From Rana temporaria (Eukaryota > Chordata > Amphibia > Anura > Ranidae), in the NCBI RefSeq assembly GCF_905171775.1, contig NC_053489.1:151923142-151987141 (forward strand): DNA of 64,000 nucleotides. Reading direction: 5' to 3'. Within the stretch, counting starts at the first letter, position 1. Each line of letters starts with the position of its first letter. Made by a program: the position numbers and the translations under genes. The notes under the pieces are model-generated. The model was not told where the DNA came from and made no database searches. It saw only the letters and a program-made list of their open reading frames with translations. This document shows, piece after piece, positions 53,410-64,000 of the stretch.

Positions 53410-54385
53410 CCACTTCCATACAGGGCACTTACGCACCTTCCCGCCCAAGCCAATTTTCAGCTTTCAGCACTGTCGCACTTTGAATGACAATTGCGCGGTC
53501 ATGCTACACTGTACCCAAACAAAATTGGCGTCCTTTTTTCCCCACAAATAGAGCTTTCTTTTGGTGGTATTTGATCACCTCTGTGATTTTTTTTTTTTTT
53601 TTGCGCAACTAAAAAAAGACGTTTACGTTATTTTTTTCTGTTAATTTTTTTTATAAATAAGTAAGTTTTCTTTCAATTACGGGCACTGATATGGCAGCAC
53701 CGATGAGATGGCACTGATGGACATCGATGAGGTAGTACTGACGGGCACAGATGGACACTCATGGGCGGCACTTATGGGTGGCACAGATGGGCACTGGGCA
53801 TGGATGGGCACTGTGGGGTGGCACTGATGGACACTGTACTGTGGGGCGGCACTGATTTACCTATGTTGCCAGTCAGTGCCCATTTGTGGGCACTGGCATC
53901 TTTTTTTTATTTTTTAATGCTTTTTTTTTTTAACAGATTTTTTGGGCTATTTTTTTTTTATCTGCCCTTCCCTGGTGGTCCAGGGTGGGCTTCCCTGGTG
54001 GTCCATGTGGCGATCCGAGGGGGGGCTGTGCTGAGAAACAATCAGCGCGAACCCCCCCCGTCAGGAGAGTTCCGCCGATCGGCTCTCCTCTACTCGCGTC
54101 TGTCAGACGCGAGTGAGGAAGCGGCATCAACGGCTCTTCCTGTTTACATCGTGATCAGCCGTGGTTGGACACGGCTGATCACGTGGTAAAGAGTCTCCGT
54201 GAGAGACACTTTACCGAGATCGGTGTTGCGGGGTGTCAGACTGACACCCCGCAACAACGATCGCCGCGATGCGCGCCCCCGGGGGCGCGCATCGGCTCAG
54301 AATCCTGAGGACGTCATATGACGTCCAGTCAGGATTCTACAACCACTTTGCCGACGTCAATCTGTCATTGGCGGGCGGCAAGTGG
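53410..54385. mobile_element. piggyBac-like non-autonomous element, 976 bp
   Basis: CCACTTCCATACAGGGC at the left and GGCGGGCGGCAAGTGG at the right, flanked by TTAA (53406-53409, 54386-54389). It contains the family block ACAAATAGAGCTTTCTTTTG and a GGCACTGATGG-type tandem array (about 53680-53900). Two ORFs across the array are not genes. Confidence 0.85.
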
Positions 54386-54495
54386 TTAAGCACACTTAAA
54401 AAGGCTCCTATACAGTTTTGCTGTAATTCTATAATTTCATGGAAAAAGGACCAACTCGTACAAAACGGCATGTAGTTGCCATCATCCCGTGATTA

Positions 54496-54775
54496 TTGAA
54501 AATATTCGAAAAACTTCAAGTAATGGGATTATGTAGGCAACGTATAAGAAACTTCAAAATATATATAAAAAATATATCAATTTATTACAAAAAATTAAAA
54601 TTTTATACAATACAAAATATCAAAAATATCAGGCCTATCATAATTATACACAATGTACAGAACATATATGAAAAATTTTCATTTTTTGTGATAAATTGAT
54701 ATATTTTTTACATATATTTTGAAGTTTTTATATGTTGCCTACATAATCCCATTACTTGAGGTTTTTCGAATATAT
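54496..54775. repeat. AT-rich foldback repeat
   Basis: AACTTCAAGTAATGGGATTA near 54512 pairs with TAATCCCATTACTTGAGGTT near 54744, and TATGTAGGCAAC pairs with GTTGCCTACATA. The arms are about 85 bp around an AT-rich loop. Confidence 0.8.
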
Positions 54776-55054
54776 TCTATAATTTCATTGCAAATTATGT
54801 TGATAAACTCGGCATTCGAAAAAGGTATGGTAATTTATTTTGTGCATTGGATTATTACATGGTTTGAACTCAAAGGCGCAGGAATACATTTTTGTACTGC
54901 TTTCTGTTCTGGTGAGAACCCACAATTTGGGTTTTTGACTGATAACCGTCAAGATAAATGGAGGATGACTAGGGCTCAAATGGCAATAAAAACTTACAGG
55001 GGTTCTAATCCTTCACTCAAACTACTTTTGCCTTTAGCTACACTTTACTTACAC

Positions 55055-55450
55055 TTAAAAGGCTTATAAAGAAAAATTAAAAAAAAAATATATATATGTA
55101 TGTAATGGTTTTACATAGAGCAGCCCGGAGCCTCCTTATCTCGAGTCCCCTACTGAGTGCCCCCATAGTAGGCCACCTATTATGGGGAACTTATGCGTAA
55201 ATGTGGCTTGCCCCCCCCCCCCCCGATCCCTCCCTCACTAGCTGTGATTGACAGCCGCAGAAGCCAATGGCTACCACTGCTGCTTCTGAGCCAGTGAGGA
55301 AAGAGCAGTGATGCTACTCTTGCGCACATTGCTGGATCTAGTTTGGGTTCAGGTAAGTATCGGGGGGCTTGCACACAGAAGATTTTTTTACTTTAATGCA
55401 GAGACTGCATTAAGGTAAAAAAATAAAACCTGCCTTTAGAACCACTTTAA
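55055..55450. mobile_element. T2/Kolobok-like MITE, degraded left end
   Basis: It shares the TACATAGAGCAGCCCGGAGC and GGGTTCAGGTAAGTAT segments with 12007-12478 and ends GAACCACTTTAA. The left border is uncertain. Confidence 0.55.
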
Positions 55451-55485
55451 GTGGTATTAAACCCAAAATGAAAATATAATTTATC

Positions 55486-56431
55486 TTAAAGCGGTTGTAT
55501 ACCCTCTGCTAGTATTTTCACCTACAGGTAAGCCTACATTAAAGGGGTTGTAAAGGTAAAAAAATCCCTAAATGGCTTCCTTTACCTTAGTGCAGTCCTC
55601 CTTCACTTACCCCATCCTTCGATTTTGCTTTTAAATGTCCTTATTTCTTCTGAGAAATCCTCACTTCCTGTTCTTCTGTCTGTAACGCCACACAGTAATG
55701 CAAGGCATTCTCCATGGTGTGGAGAAAGCCTCTTGAGGGGGCGAGCATGATAGTCAGGACGCCCACTGACACACAGCTCCTTTCTCTATCTGCAAAGTAG
55801 AGAGTGTCCTGACTTGCCCGCTCGCCCCATCCCCCCCTCAAGAGGTTTTCTGCACACCAGGGAGAAAGCCTTGCATTACTGTGTGGAGTTACAGATAGAA
55901 GAACAGGAAATGAGGATTTCTCAGAAGAAATAAGGACATTTAAAAGCAAAATGGAAGGATGAGGTAAGTGAAGGAGGACTGCACTAAGGTAAAGGAAACT
56001 ATTTAGGGATTTTTTTTTACCTTTTACAACCCCTTTAAGGCTTACCTGTAGGTGCTTGCAAATATCTCCTTAACCCACATGGTTAAGGAGATATTTGCAA
56101 AAAAAAAAAAGCAGGCGCCAATGTCTACAGCGCATGCGCCCTGAGCGTGGTGGCTCTTGAATGGGAGCTTGCCGGAAATGTGCGCATGCGCGGGGATTGT
56201 GCCTTTCCTCGCGTATGTGCGGGAGTGACGTCATCGCTGCTCCGGCCAGTCACCGCGCCGGAGCGGCGATACCCGGAAGTCACTCCGGGTATCATGACGG
56301 AGGACGTGTCGGAGGACAGCTGTGGGGGCTTCGATCTAAGGTAAGCTAGTATGCTAGTCATTAGCTCATTATGCCTTTGCCTTACAGGTGTGTGTGTTTT
56401 TTATTTTATTTGGGGTATACTGCCGCTTTAA
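55486..56431. mobile_element. TTAA-type MITE, interrupted
   Basis: TTAAAGCGGTTGTATACCCT and GGGGTATACTGCCGCTTTAA are near-perfect inverted ends with TTAA on both sides. The inner arms ACCTACAGGTAAGCC and GGCTTACCTGTAGGTG also pair, split by 55539-56038. Confidence 0.82.
55539..56038. mobile_element. T2/Kolobok-like hairpin MITE nested in the above
   Basis: TTAAAGGGGTTGTAAAGGTA and TACCTTTTACAACCCCTTTAA-type ends, TTAA on both sides. The arms are long and well matched (for example TGCAGTCCTCCTTCACTTAC with GTAAGTGAAGGAGGACTGCA). Confidence 0.85.
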
Positions 56432-57422
56432 CAATCCTCTGTTTTTTAACTGGTGATCTGGCCAGTAACCTTGCTCATAGTGGCACAGTGGAGTTCCAGA
56501 TGTTACAAGCCAGACAAGAAATAGATTTTAATTAATTTTATATAATTTCACATTTAAAGTCATTTTAAACCCTCAGTTTTTAAGCATTTTTATCAACTGA
56601 TTTAATCACTTACTGAGTATGCAACATCTTTATCTTTTATGACCGCTGCCTTGTGTTTCAGTGGCTTCTTCCTCATGCAGCATCCAATTGAGCCATTTTT
56701 TTTTTTTTGAACAATAATTTTTTTTTAAGGTTTTCATTGTTTTACAAGAATAGCCCACGCAGGGGCCAATCGCTCGTTGCGTGATCAGACCGCAATAGGG
56801 CCAATTTGAGACATATTTGCATGCAGGAACTAGATTTGTGTCTCTCTACACAAAGATAGAAACACACATCCCCATAGCCTAGGATGGAAAGCCACTCCTT
56901 CCCAGCTAACAGACTAGCTCCAGACTGCGCTGTCTACCATTTTAGCTGAAGTTTAGGTATGGATATTTTTGCAGAGGCACTTTGGTCCAGTTTGGACCAA
57001 TGTAAGTATGTCTGTGCCATAGCAGATTCCTGTGGAAGCTGGAAATCACTGTAGTGGACAGCGCTCCTACAGTGATCGCTGCTAGCTTCCTTGTCCCATG
57101 CCAAGCACCTGCTCTGCTGGTTGGTGAACACATGGGTGCCATTCAGGGAACACTGCATTTTTTGAATGAATTCAAAATCTTCCCATATTGAATGAGGAGG
57201 GGTGGTGACATCATGCTCTGCACCTCATTCAATTGAGAAAATGCAAAGCTTTCTCTTAATAGTAGACATGTGCACACTGACATATTTAATTTCGGAATTT
57301 CGTTTTCTTTTATTTATTTAGTTACTCCCGAAATTCGTTTTTCTATTTTTTTATTTTTTTTTTCGTTAGACATTGCAATCGTCCGAAAATCTGAATTAAT
57401 TGGTAGAAGGTCATTGAAGGCT
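56432..57422. other. Intergenic sequence, nothing firm
   Basis: Short ORFs at 56934-57158 have no family motif. A T-rich stretch lies at 56695-56735. Confidence 0.4.
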
Positions 57423-57424
57423 AA

Positions 57425-57845
57425 GGCTGGGTTCACACTATACTACACGACAGTAGTACGACTTTCATCCTACTTTGCTCTGCGACATCAGTCCTACATT
57501 GGTCCTACATCCATCCGACTTTCATGAACAGGATACTACTTTGATCCGACTTTGTGATAGTCTGACAAATCCCAGAGTGAGATAAATTCCTTTTACTGCT
57601 GCTGTAATCACCATGTCTGATGTCAAAAGTCGGATGGTAAGGACAAGGCTCCTACTTTGATCTGACTTCAATGATATTCAATGGGCTGAAGTAGGATCAA
57701 AGTCGGACCAAAGTAGTACAGGGAGCATTTTCAAAGTCGGACCAGTTAAGATGGCTCTCATAGGGAAACATTGATTTTCACACGTCATGCGACATGAGCT
57801 CCCAATGTCGGAGCGTTTGTCGGACCAGTGTGAACCCGGCCTTAT
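57425..57845. mobile_element. Foldback MITE (GGCTGGGTTCACAC)
   Basis: AAGGCTGGGTTCACACTATA and AGTGTGAACCCGGCCTTA are inverted ends. The interior repeats TCGGA, CTACTTTGATC and their complements. Confidence 0.75.
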
Positions 57846-58131
57846 GGTTTCTGTCGAATGTTCAAAGAAGATCCGACGGAGCAGCGAAACTGTACTACAC
57901 ATTTCCTGTTGAATGTTCTGCCTACAAGCTAGCTATAGTAGAATCTAATGTTGTATGACTAGTAATAATTATATTTATTAATTATTATTACTAGTCAACC
58001 AACATTCACATTTTTCTATAGCCTATGGGCTAATCTAGCCACTGGCCATGTAAACTTGTAGCCAAGCATTCAGGGGGTAAATCTCAGCTGCCTGTTTTTA
58101 CCACCCCTCAGCCATCTGTGTGGATGAGAAA

Positions 58132-58286
58132 TACCGTATTTATCTGCGTATAACATGCACCCTAACTTTAAGAGGGAAGTTTCAGGAAAAAAGCTTTCCA
58201 AAGCCCCCTGCATATAACAGGCAGGCACAGTTTACCCTCTATTTTCAGGGTAAAAAATTGAGTGTTATACGCCAATAAATACAGTA
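58132..58286. mobile_element. Small MITE (TACCGTATTTATCTGCGTAT)
   Basis: TACCGTATTTATCTGCGTAT and TATACGCCAATAAATACAGTA are inverted ends of a 155-bp element. The superfamily is uncertain. Confidence 0.65.
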
Positions 58287-58748
58287 AGTCTATTATTTTT
58301 CAACTTCCTTTGACAGACCAAGTTGTCCAGCAAAAGTGTGAATTAGAGGTTTGAGACAAACCATATAACTGTCAGTTCATTGTCCCTAGTCCATCTCGGG
58401 AGCAAGCAAGAGAGGGTGGCTACTTTCCTACATGCGTAAACTTGTCTCCCTGTAGAAACTTTGGAGGAGGCTCAGAGCAAGAGAGTACTTTTAAAAATAC
58501 TTGAAAATGTATATATTTTTTTAAACCAGTTTAGTGTCACTTTATGCTGGCCATCCAAAATGCAAATTCCTGCTCCTTTCTGATGAACTTGCCAAAATTT
58601 GCTATGTGGGTGACCCTGTCTGCCCCCTCCCACCCAACATTGATCGAAAGAACCAATAGAAAATATTTGGCTGAACAGAAGCTTCATCCAAACAGATGGC
58701 AGCTGTCAGAATACGATAGGCACAGAAATGTATTTGCATAGTATAGCC

Positions 58749-58907
58749 CAGTGATATGCAATTAGCGGACCTCCAGCTGTTGCAAAACTACAAGTCCCAT
58801 CATGCCTCTGCCCCTGGGTGTCATGCTTGTGGCTGTCAGAGTCTTGCTATGCTTCATCGGACTTGTAGTTCTGCAACAGCTGGAGGTCCGCTAATTGCAT
58901 ATCCCTG
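58749..58907. mobile_element. hAT-like foldback, 159 bp, perfect 8-bp TSD
   Basis: The element runs from CAGTGATATGCAATTAGCGG to CGCTAATTGCATATCCCTG, flanked by GTATAGCC at 58741-58748 and 58908-58915. The arms extend inward (CCTCCAGCTGTTGCA / TGCAACAGCTGGAGG), related to 60083-60230. Confidence 0.92.
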
Positions 58908-58939
58908 GTATAGCCTAATAAAGCAAAATCTAACAGTGT

Positions 58940-59192
58940 TTAGGCTGGGTTCACACTGTCGTATGGAGTGGCTCACAACAGGGGTCCATGGCATCCCCAT
59001 TCACCGTTTCAGGTTAGAGTTCAGTCCGAATTTATGTATCAATTCGGACCAGAAAGCGCACAGGACTTCGCATTGGAGCCGCTCAGGAGATGTGTGAACC
59101 GGCTCCACAGAGAGCCAGTCACAATCTCCTTGCGTGAGAATTGGATGCGATGAAACCGGCATCCAATTCGCAGTAGTGTGAACCCAGCCTTA
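58940..59192. mobile_element. Foldback MITE (AGGCTGGGTTCACAC)
   Basis: TAGGCTGGGTTCACACTGTC and GTAGTGTGAACCCAGCCTTA are inverted ends. Same family as 57425-57845. Confidence 0.75.
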
Positions 59193-59266
59193 ATTGATAA
59201 AGTCCATCCAAATGTATTTGTCCATCTCACACAACCCTCTCCACAGGAGGACAGTGTTGCAGTTTA

Positions 59267-59686
59267 AGGCCTCGTACACACGATAGGTTAACCAGAGGAC
59301 AACGGTCTGAAGGACCGTTTTTATCGGTCAAAACCGATCGTGTGTGGGCCCCATAGGTTATTTAACCATAGGTTAAAAAAAAAGCCAACTTGCTTTAAAA
59401 TCAACCTATGGATTCCTAACCGATAGGTCAAAACCGTTCGTTAGTAGGCACAACCATCGGTTAAAAATCCACGCATGCTCAGAATCAAGTCGACGCATGC
59501 TTGGAAGCATTGAACTTCGTTTTTTTCAGCATGTCATTGTGTTTTACGTCACCGCGTTCTGACACGATCGGTTATTTAACCTATGGTGTGTAGGCGTGAT
59601 GAACCATCAGTCAGCTTCATCGGTTAACCTATGACAACGGTTCTTCAGACCGCTGTCCTGTGGCTATCCTATCGTGTGTACGAGGC
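59267..59686. mobile_element. Foldback MITE (AGGCCTCGTACACACGATAG)
   Basis: AGGCCTCGTACACACGATAG and CTATCGTGTGTACGAGGC are inverted ends, flanked by TTA. Related to 33235-33543. It abuts the next element at a shared TTAA. Confidence 0.8.
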
Positions 59687-60291
59687 TTAAAGGATCACTA
59701 AAGGAATTTTTTTTTTTTTACCTAAATAGCTTCCTTTACCTTACTGCAGTCCTGGTTTCATGTCCTCATTGTTCGTTTTTGCTTTGAAGTTGCTGTAATT
59801 CTGCTGTGATCTCCACACTTCCTGCTTGTCTGGCTCCTTATGAAAATTCTCATGGCAGCTTCTCACTGTGGTCTAAGATGTGTGTCTAAAACACCTCAGA
59901 ACCAATCAGATTCATTTTAAAAACAAAACACTGCCCTGGATTTGTTTGTTTTTGTTCTGAGGGTCTCTTTACTTCACAGAAACATGAAACCAGTTTAAAA
60001 ACGAAAGTGAAACTAGAGGAACATTATATGATCGAATTTAATCATTTTTAAAAGGAATCAGTTAACTTTTATGTCTCTATACCATGGGTCTTCAAACTAC
60101 GGCCCTCCAGTTGTTCAGGAACTACAATTCCCATCATGCCTAGTCAAGTCTGTGAATGTCAGAGTCTTGCAATGCCTCATGGGATGTGTAGTTCCGCAAC
60201 AGCTGGAGGGCCGTAGTTTGAGGATCCTTGCTCTATACCCTGTAAACAGTCATTTCAGCAAAAACATTTTTTTCCTTTAGTGACCCTTTAA
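59687..60291. mobile_element. T2/Kolobok-like MITE with a nested hAT-like element
   Basis: TTAAAGGATCACTAAAGGAA and CTTTAGTGACCCTTTAA are inverted ends with TTAA on both sides. It contains 60083-60230. Confidence 0.78.
60083..60230. mobile_element. hAT-like foldback, 148 bp, perfect 8-bp TSD
   Basis: The element runs from CATGGGTCTTCAAACTACGG to CCGTAGTTTGAGGATCCTTG, flanked by CTCTATAC at 60075-60082 and 60231-60238. Removing one TSD and the element rejoins the host MITE. Confidence 0.92.
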
Positions 60292-61202
60292 GGGTGGCTT
60301 TGCTGCTTCTTCATACAGTAGATGCAGTGAAGAAGTGAGTGTAGCCACCATCAAACAGATGGTGTATTACTGGTCAGATCACCAGGTGAACAAATAGGAA
60401 AAATAGAATAGAAAAATTACAAAAAAAAAAAGAAAGAAAACAAATGCAGCCAGTCCACCTATAAACTGGTAATCTGCAATATATGACATTTATGTTTGTG
60501 GGTATAAACTTTACTCCAGTGTGTGCTGCTGTAGGACAACAAATTGTGTAATGTTTCCCAAACCGCATCCAGAAGCAAAATGTAGAAACGTAAAGTAAAT
60601 TCATTACTGCATTCAGTGTTTGGTCTGTAGTTGCTCGGTAACATTGCCTGGGGTGAATACCGTATCTAATGCTGTGTGGTGGGTACAGGTTTTTAAAACC
60701 ACCAATTCACAATGCATGAGGAAACACTCACAGAACCCACATCACTGTGAGGAAATGCTGAGTTGTATCAGTGCCAATGCCGCAATCTCATTTCACAGGA
60801 ACTGACTTTACACTGATTGCAGGCCTGGTTACTCCTTCCTACCTTATCATTCATGGACTTCCCTCCTGTCTTCTTCTAGTTGCCAATAGTTTTTCAGGCA
60901 CCTAATATTACTGTCAGACCGAAGTGTGGCTTGATATGTGGGCAGTTATACTAACAGCTCCCATCTCGGCTTTACCTCCCTCTTTCAATAATGAACACAA
61001 ATACTGCAAGGTTTCTAATTGCCAATATATGATACAGCTCTATTGACACGTCTTATGAAATTTCAAAATCCACGAATACCTAGCAAGTTCTTAGAACAAT
61101 GCTTCATCATTCATAAGAAGGTATTATTACATTCTTTACAATAGGATACTCGACCTGTCCCACCACCCACACTATTGCTATATTAGCGAGCTATCATCAT
61201 CC
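60292..61202. other. Intergenic sequence, nothing recognised
   Basis: No repeat ends, exons or RNA genes are recognised. Short ORFs lack motifs. Confidence 0.4.
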
Positions 61203-62051
61203 GTAGCTCCCAACTGTCCCTTATTTGGAGCAATGTCCCTCGTTCCCTCTTATTTTGGTCTGATCTATATAGTTGTATATAAAATGCACTTTTTGGCTTT
61301 CAAAAAGTTTATTTCAATGCTAAACTTTTCATCCAATTTCTAAATGGCTACATTTGTAACTTCAAAAGACAATATAAAGGAATAGTAGTGGTAAAAAAAA
61401 GCCCCTTGTGGATTTAATTAACCTTTTTTTGTTGGTTAATTCTCCTTTAAAGCGGAGGTTCACCCTAAAAACATTTTTCTAACATTACATTGTGCTCACT
61501 TCCAACATTGACAGTATGCTGATTTTTTTTTTGCTGTACATACCGCCGTATAGCTATTCCCCCCGGCTTCCGGGTAGTGGCTCCCGCGGGAGTGGGCGTT
61601 CCTATGCAGAGGCTAAGTGATTGACGTGATGACAAAAACTTCCCCCCGGCGCATAAGGCGCGTCACGAGTTTCCGAAAGAAGCCGAACTGCGAGTCGGCG
61701 CTATACGGTGCCTGCGCACCGACGTTCTGCTTCTTTCGGAAACTGGTGACGTACCTTATGTGCCGGGGGGAAGTTTTTGTCATCACGTCAATCACTTAGC
61801 CTCTGCATAGGAACGCCTACTCCCATGGGAGCCACTACCCGGAAGCCGGGGGGAAATAGCTATACGACGGTATGTACAGCAAAAAAAAATCAGCATACTG
61901 TCAATGTTGGAAGTGAGCACAATGTAATGTTAGAAAAATGTTTTTAGGGTGAACCTCCGCTTTAAGGGGGTGTGACAGGGGCGTGTCCTATGCCTACATA
62001 CATTTGTTAGTAGGCGTCCCTCATTCCCATCTCAAAATGTTGGGAGGTATG
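61203..62051. mobile_element. Repeat with CTCCCAAC ends, interrupted
   Basis: CGTAGCTCCCAACTGTCCC at the left and ATGTTGGGAGGTATG at the right are inverted. GTCCCTTATTTGGAGCAATG is shared in part with 63540-63620. A TTAA element is nested at 61447-61965. Confidence 0.6.
61447..61965. mobile_element. TTAA-flanked hairpin MITE, arms about 240 bp
   Basis: TTAAAGCGGAGGTTCACCCT and AGGGTGAACCTCCGCTTTAA are perfect ends. The arms pair almost throughout (for example AACATTGACAGTATGCTGAT with ATCAGCATACTGTCAATGTT), with a small loop near 61690-61712. Same family as 44009-44489. Confidence 0.92.
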
Positions 62052-62232
62052 TTGTTCATCATCATCTGACAGTTGTGGGAATGTGAGATGCCTGGTCCTC
62101 CTTCTCTCTGCCAGCTTCCATGGGACACAGCAATGATGCAAGGGCTGGCAGAGAGAACCACAGTATGCGGCAGGGGAACCAGGCATCCAATACACTCAGA
62201 AGTCTGTTGGATGCGTAAGATTTTTTCTGCAG

Positions 62233-62574
62233 TCATACCTTTTTAAAAGAGTCAACATTGGCAGTGTAGGGTGACAGGGCAGGTTCTTTATTAAAGGCCC
62301 TTTGGATCAACTCTATGGTTTGTCGAGATACATAGATGGGTAGGGCTCTAAAAATCAAGGAGATGGGAAAGAACGACCATAAGTTTAACCATCGTTTATC
62401 TTTGGAGAAGGCTTGTGGGTAGTTAGCGTTATACATAGCTTGGAGGGAAGGGGCCAGGCGTATCCCTAAGCATTGCAGAGTGCTATCAGTGAGGGCGATA
62501 CCAAGGGAGTCTTTGAGGGAGTTTATAGTGTGTTGTTGTAGGTTGATTGGAAGGGCTGAGAGGGCAGGGTCTAC
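62233..62574 (-). pseudogene. L1-like LINE ORF2 fragment
   Basis: An open minus-strand frame of about 114 codons contains ALPINLQQHTINSLKDSLGI, LQCLGIRLAPSLQAMYNANY and RALPIYVSRQTIELIQRAFN. These match the region of L1 ORF2 after the reverse transcriptase (the YLGIxL block and the LYLFRALPI block). Residues normally lying between those blocks are shortened. On its upstream side the fragment ends exactly at a TTAA-type MITE (62575). Confidence 0.72.
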
Positions 62575-63064
62575 TTAAAGCAGTGTTCCAGCTGAATTTT
62601 ATTTTATTTTTTAAGTCAGCAAGTACAAACACTGTAGCTGCTGACTTTTAATAAGGACACTTGCCTGTCCAGGGAGCGCACAATGTCAGCCCCCAGAGGC
62701 CGATCTGTCCATCGGACCGCGTGCCGGCAACGCCAATCTATCTAGGGGAAACAGGCAGTGGAGCCTTGCAGCTTTACTGCCCGTTTCCTACGGCGCATGC
62801 GTGAGTGGTGCAATGCTTTGTGAATGGGTGGCTGTCTTCTGGAACACACACAGGTCCCAGAAGACACTGTGCCCAATTTCCCAGAACACCATGCAAGGGA
62901 TGAAGAGAAGGAACAGCTCTGAGGAGAAGGAAGTGGCAAATTAGAAAGACTGCCTAGCAACAGGCGTTTCGGGTAAGTAAATTTTTTTTTCAACTGTTTT
63001 TTAAAAATATTTAAAGAGCCTGTTTATGTCTTTTTTTTTTTTTTAGGGTTGACCTTCGCTTTAA
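62575..63064. mobile_element. TTAA-type MITE
   Basis: TTAAAGCAGTGTTCCAGCTG and GGTTGACCTTCGCTTTAA are inverted ends, TTAA on both sides (62575-62578, 63061-63064). It shares the GCAGCTACA..GCTGACTTTTAA segment with 17719-18117. Confidence 0.7.
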
Positions 63065-63214
63065 ACCATCTACTGATCGACTTCTGTTCGACCACCCTGT
63101 CTGTATTCTTTTGCTCGCTGCAGCCAATAGATCTGTGTGTTCTCGTGCAGGGGAAATCTCCCAACTGTCAGAATACAATGACACAGCAGGGGGATTCCCC
63201 CATCCACCTTGAGC

Positions 63215-63477
63215 CTAGGTTCACATATGTGCTATCTCAGCGATGTCTGTGCAGTGCGAGTTCAGCCATACAGTTGTATGCCTGAACTCGCATTGGATTC
63301 GCACCAAAATCATGCAGGGACTTTTTTTTCCCCTGCACTAGAATTGGATCACATGGGTGTTCTCACATTAACAATGTATTGACATCCGCAGAGGGCAGTG
63401 TGAACTGCCTGCGGGAGAGATGCGATTTGGGAACTGGTGCTGGTTCCTCCATAGCATATGTGTGAGCCTAGGCTAAA
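63215..63477. mobile_element. Foldback MITE (AGCCTAGGTTCACATATG)
   Basis: GAGCCTAGGTTCACATATGT and GCATATGTGTGAGCCTAGGCT are inverted ends. The internal segment TGCCTGAACTCGCATTGG is typical of the GTTCACAC foldback group. Confidence 0.65.
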
Positions 63478-63539
63478 GGATAAATATATTCACCTTTCTC
63501 AACATGTTACACCCATATTCATACTGCCCAACTTTCAAT

Positions 63540-63625
63540 GAGGGACAAATAAGGAGGAAAGAGGGACAGAGGGACTTTATTCCAAATCAGGGACAGTCCC
63601 TCAAAATTAGGGACAGCTAGCATAT
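63540..63625. repeat. GAGGGACA-rich repeat fragment
   Basis: GAGGGACAAATAAGGAGG, AGAGGGACAGAGGGACTTTA and AATCAGGGACAGTCCCTC resemble the CTCCCAAC-ended repeat at 61203-62051. Confidence 0.5.
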
Positions 63626-63900
63626 TTAAGGTGTAACATGTTGAGCACCCATCAACTCACCCTCCGATCCACCCCCACCCTGTAACAGCGGGTGGGGGAC
63701 AAATGTCCACTCCTGAGACTTGTAGTTCTGGCTGTAGTACAAATATCACAGGAGGTCACTTACTCTGTACCTGTACAATGTACAGAAAATCCTCCATGTT
63801 GACCCCACAGCACAGGCATTCTGTGCATCCCATTCATGCCTATTGGGACACGGGAGCTGCTCTCAATTTGAACAAGGCCCTCTATGGGCACAACCTTTAG

Positions 63901-64000
63901 TATTATTATACAGTATTTATATAGCACCAACAGTTTGCACAGCACTTTACAATGTGAGGGCAGACAGTACACTTGCAATACAATTCAATACAAGAGGAAT
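63901..64000. repeat. LINE/SINE 3' tail, continues past the window
   Basis: TATTATTATACAGTATTTAT and AGCACCAACAGTTTGCACAG match 30608-30720 in order, the 3' UTR of the minus-strand LINE. It is cut by the right edge. Confidence 0.65.

Noticed and set aside
53761..54189. 142-codon ORF inside 53410-54385
   Set aside because: It lies within a piggyBac-like non-coding element and over its GGCACTGATGG array. Composition follows the repeat and there is no transposase motif.
49822..64000. Exons of the next gene (SNX24 follows SNX2 in human)
   Set aside because: I looked for PX-domain coding sequence with splice sites on both strands and saw none, so the neighbour, if syntenic, lies further right.

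Overview
This is a vertebrate nuclear segment, almost certainly from a frog with a large genome and most likely a ranid. That lineage call is an inference. It rests on an amphibian-like SNX2 gene embedded in DIRS, Tc1, hAT, piggyBac-like and T2/Kolobok-like elements, and on repeat families I associate with ranid genomes. There is no bacterial gene organisation, no CRISPR array and no tRNA or rRNA gene that I can recognise.

The only host gene is SNX2 (sorting nexin-2, a PX-BAR retromer subunit) on the + strand. Fourteen coding exons run from about 6112 to the stop codon at 49042-49044, followed by a short 3' UTR with an ATTAAA signal at 49454-49459. Every exon has AG/GT borders and the reading frame stays open across every junction. 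The N-terminal exon or exons (about 75 residues by comparison with the human protein) lie upstream of the window. One exon is only 12 nt long (34971-34982). It encodes EIEE, which matches the four residues by which SNX2 is longer than its paralogue SNX1 at this point.

Nearly everything else is transposable-element sequence. Positions 1-1840 hold the 3' end of a DIRS-type tyrosine-recombinase retrotransposon. Two Tc1-like transposons lie next to each other inside TA microsatellites: a decayed minus-strand copy (20860-23016) and a copy with an uninterrupted 340-codon transposase and both long terminal repeats (23249-24866). LINE relics are present at 30605-31570 (L2/CR1-like, minus) and 62233-62574 (L1-like, minus). 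Non-autonomous DNA transposons dominate: hAT-like elements, seven of them with perfect or near-perfect 8-bp target duplications; TTAA-flanked elements of two kinds, T2/Kolobok-like (TTAAAG...) and piggyBac-like (TTAACCACTT...); and foldback MITEs flanked by TWA. Many are nested up to three deep, which allows insertion order to be read. Several are near-perfect inverted repeats of 230-520 bp that would form long RNA hairpins when inside SNX2 introns.

Tandem repeats include very long (AT)n tracts, a 205-bp (CT)n tract and a homogeneous 34-bp x 10 minisatellite that appears to have grown from one arm of a foldback element. Downstream of SNX2 (about 49.5-64 kb) I see no further gene.
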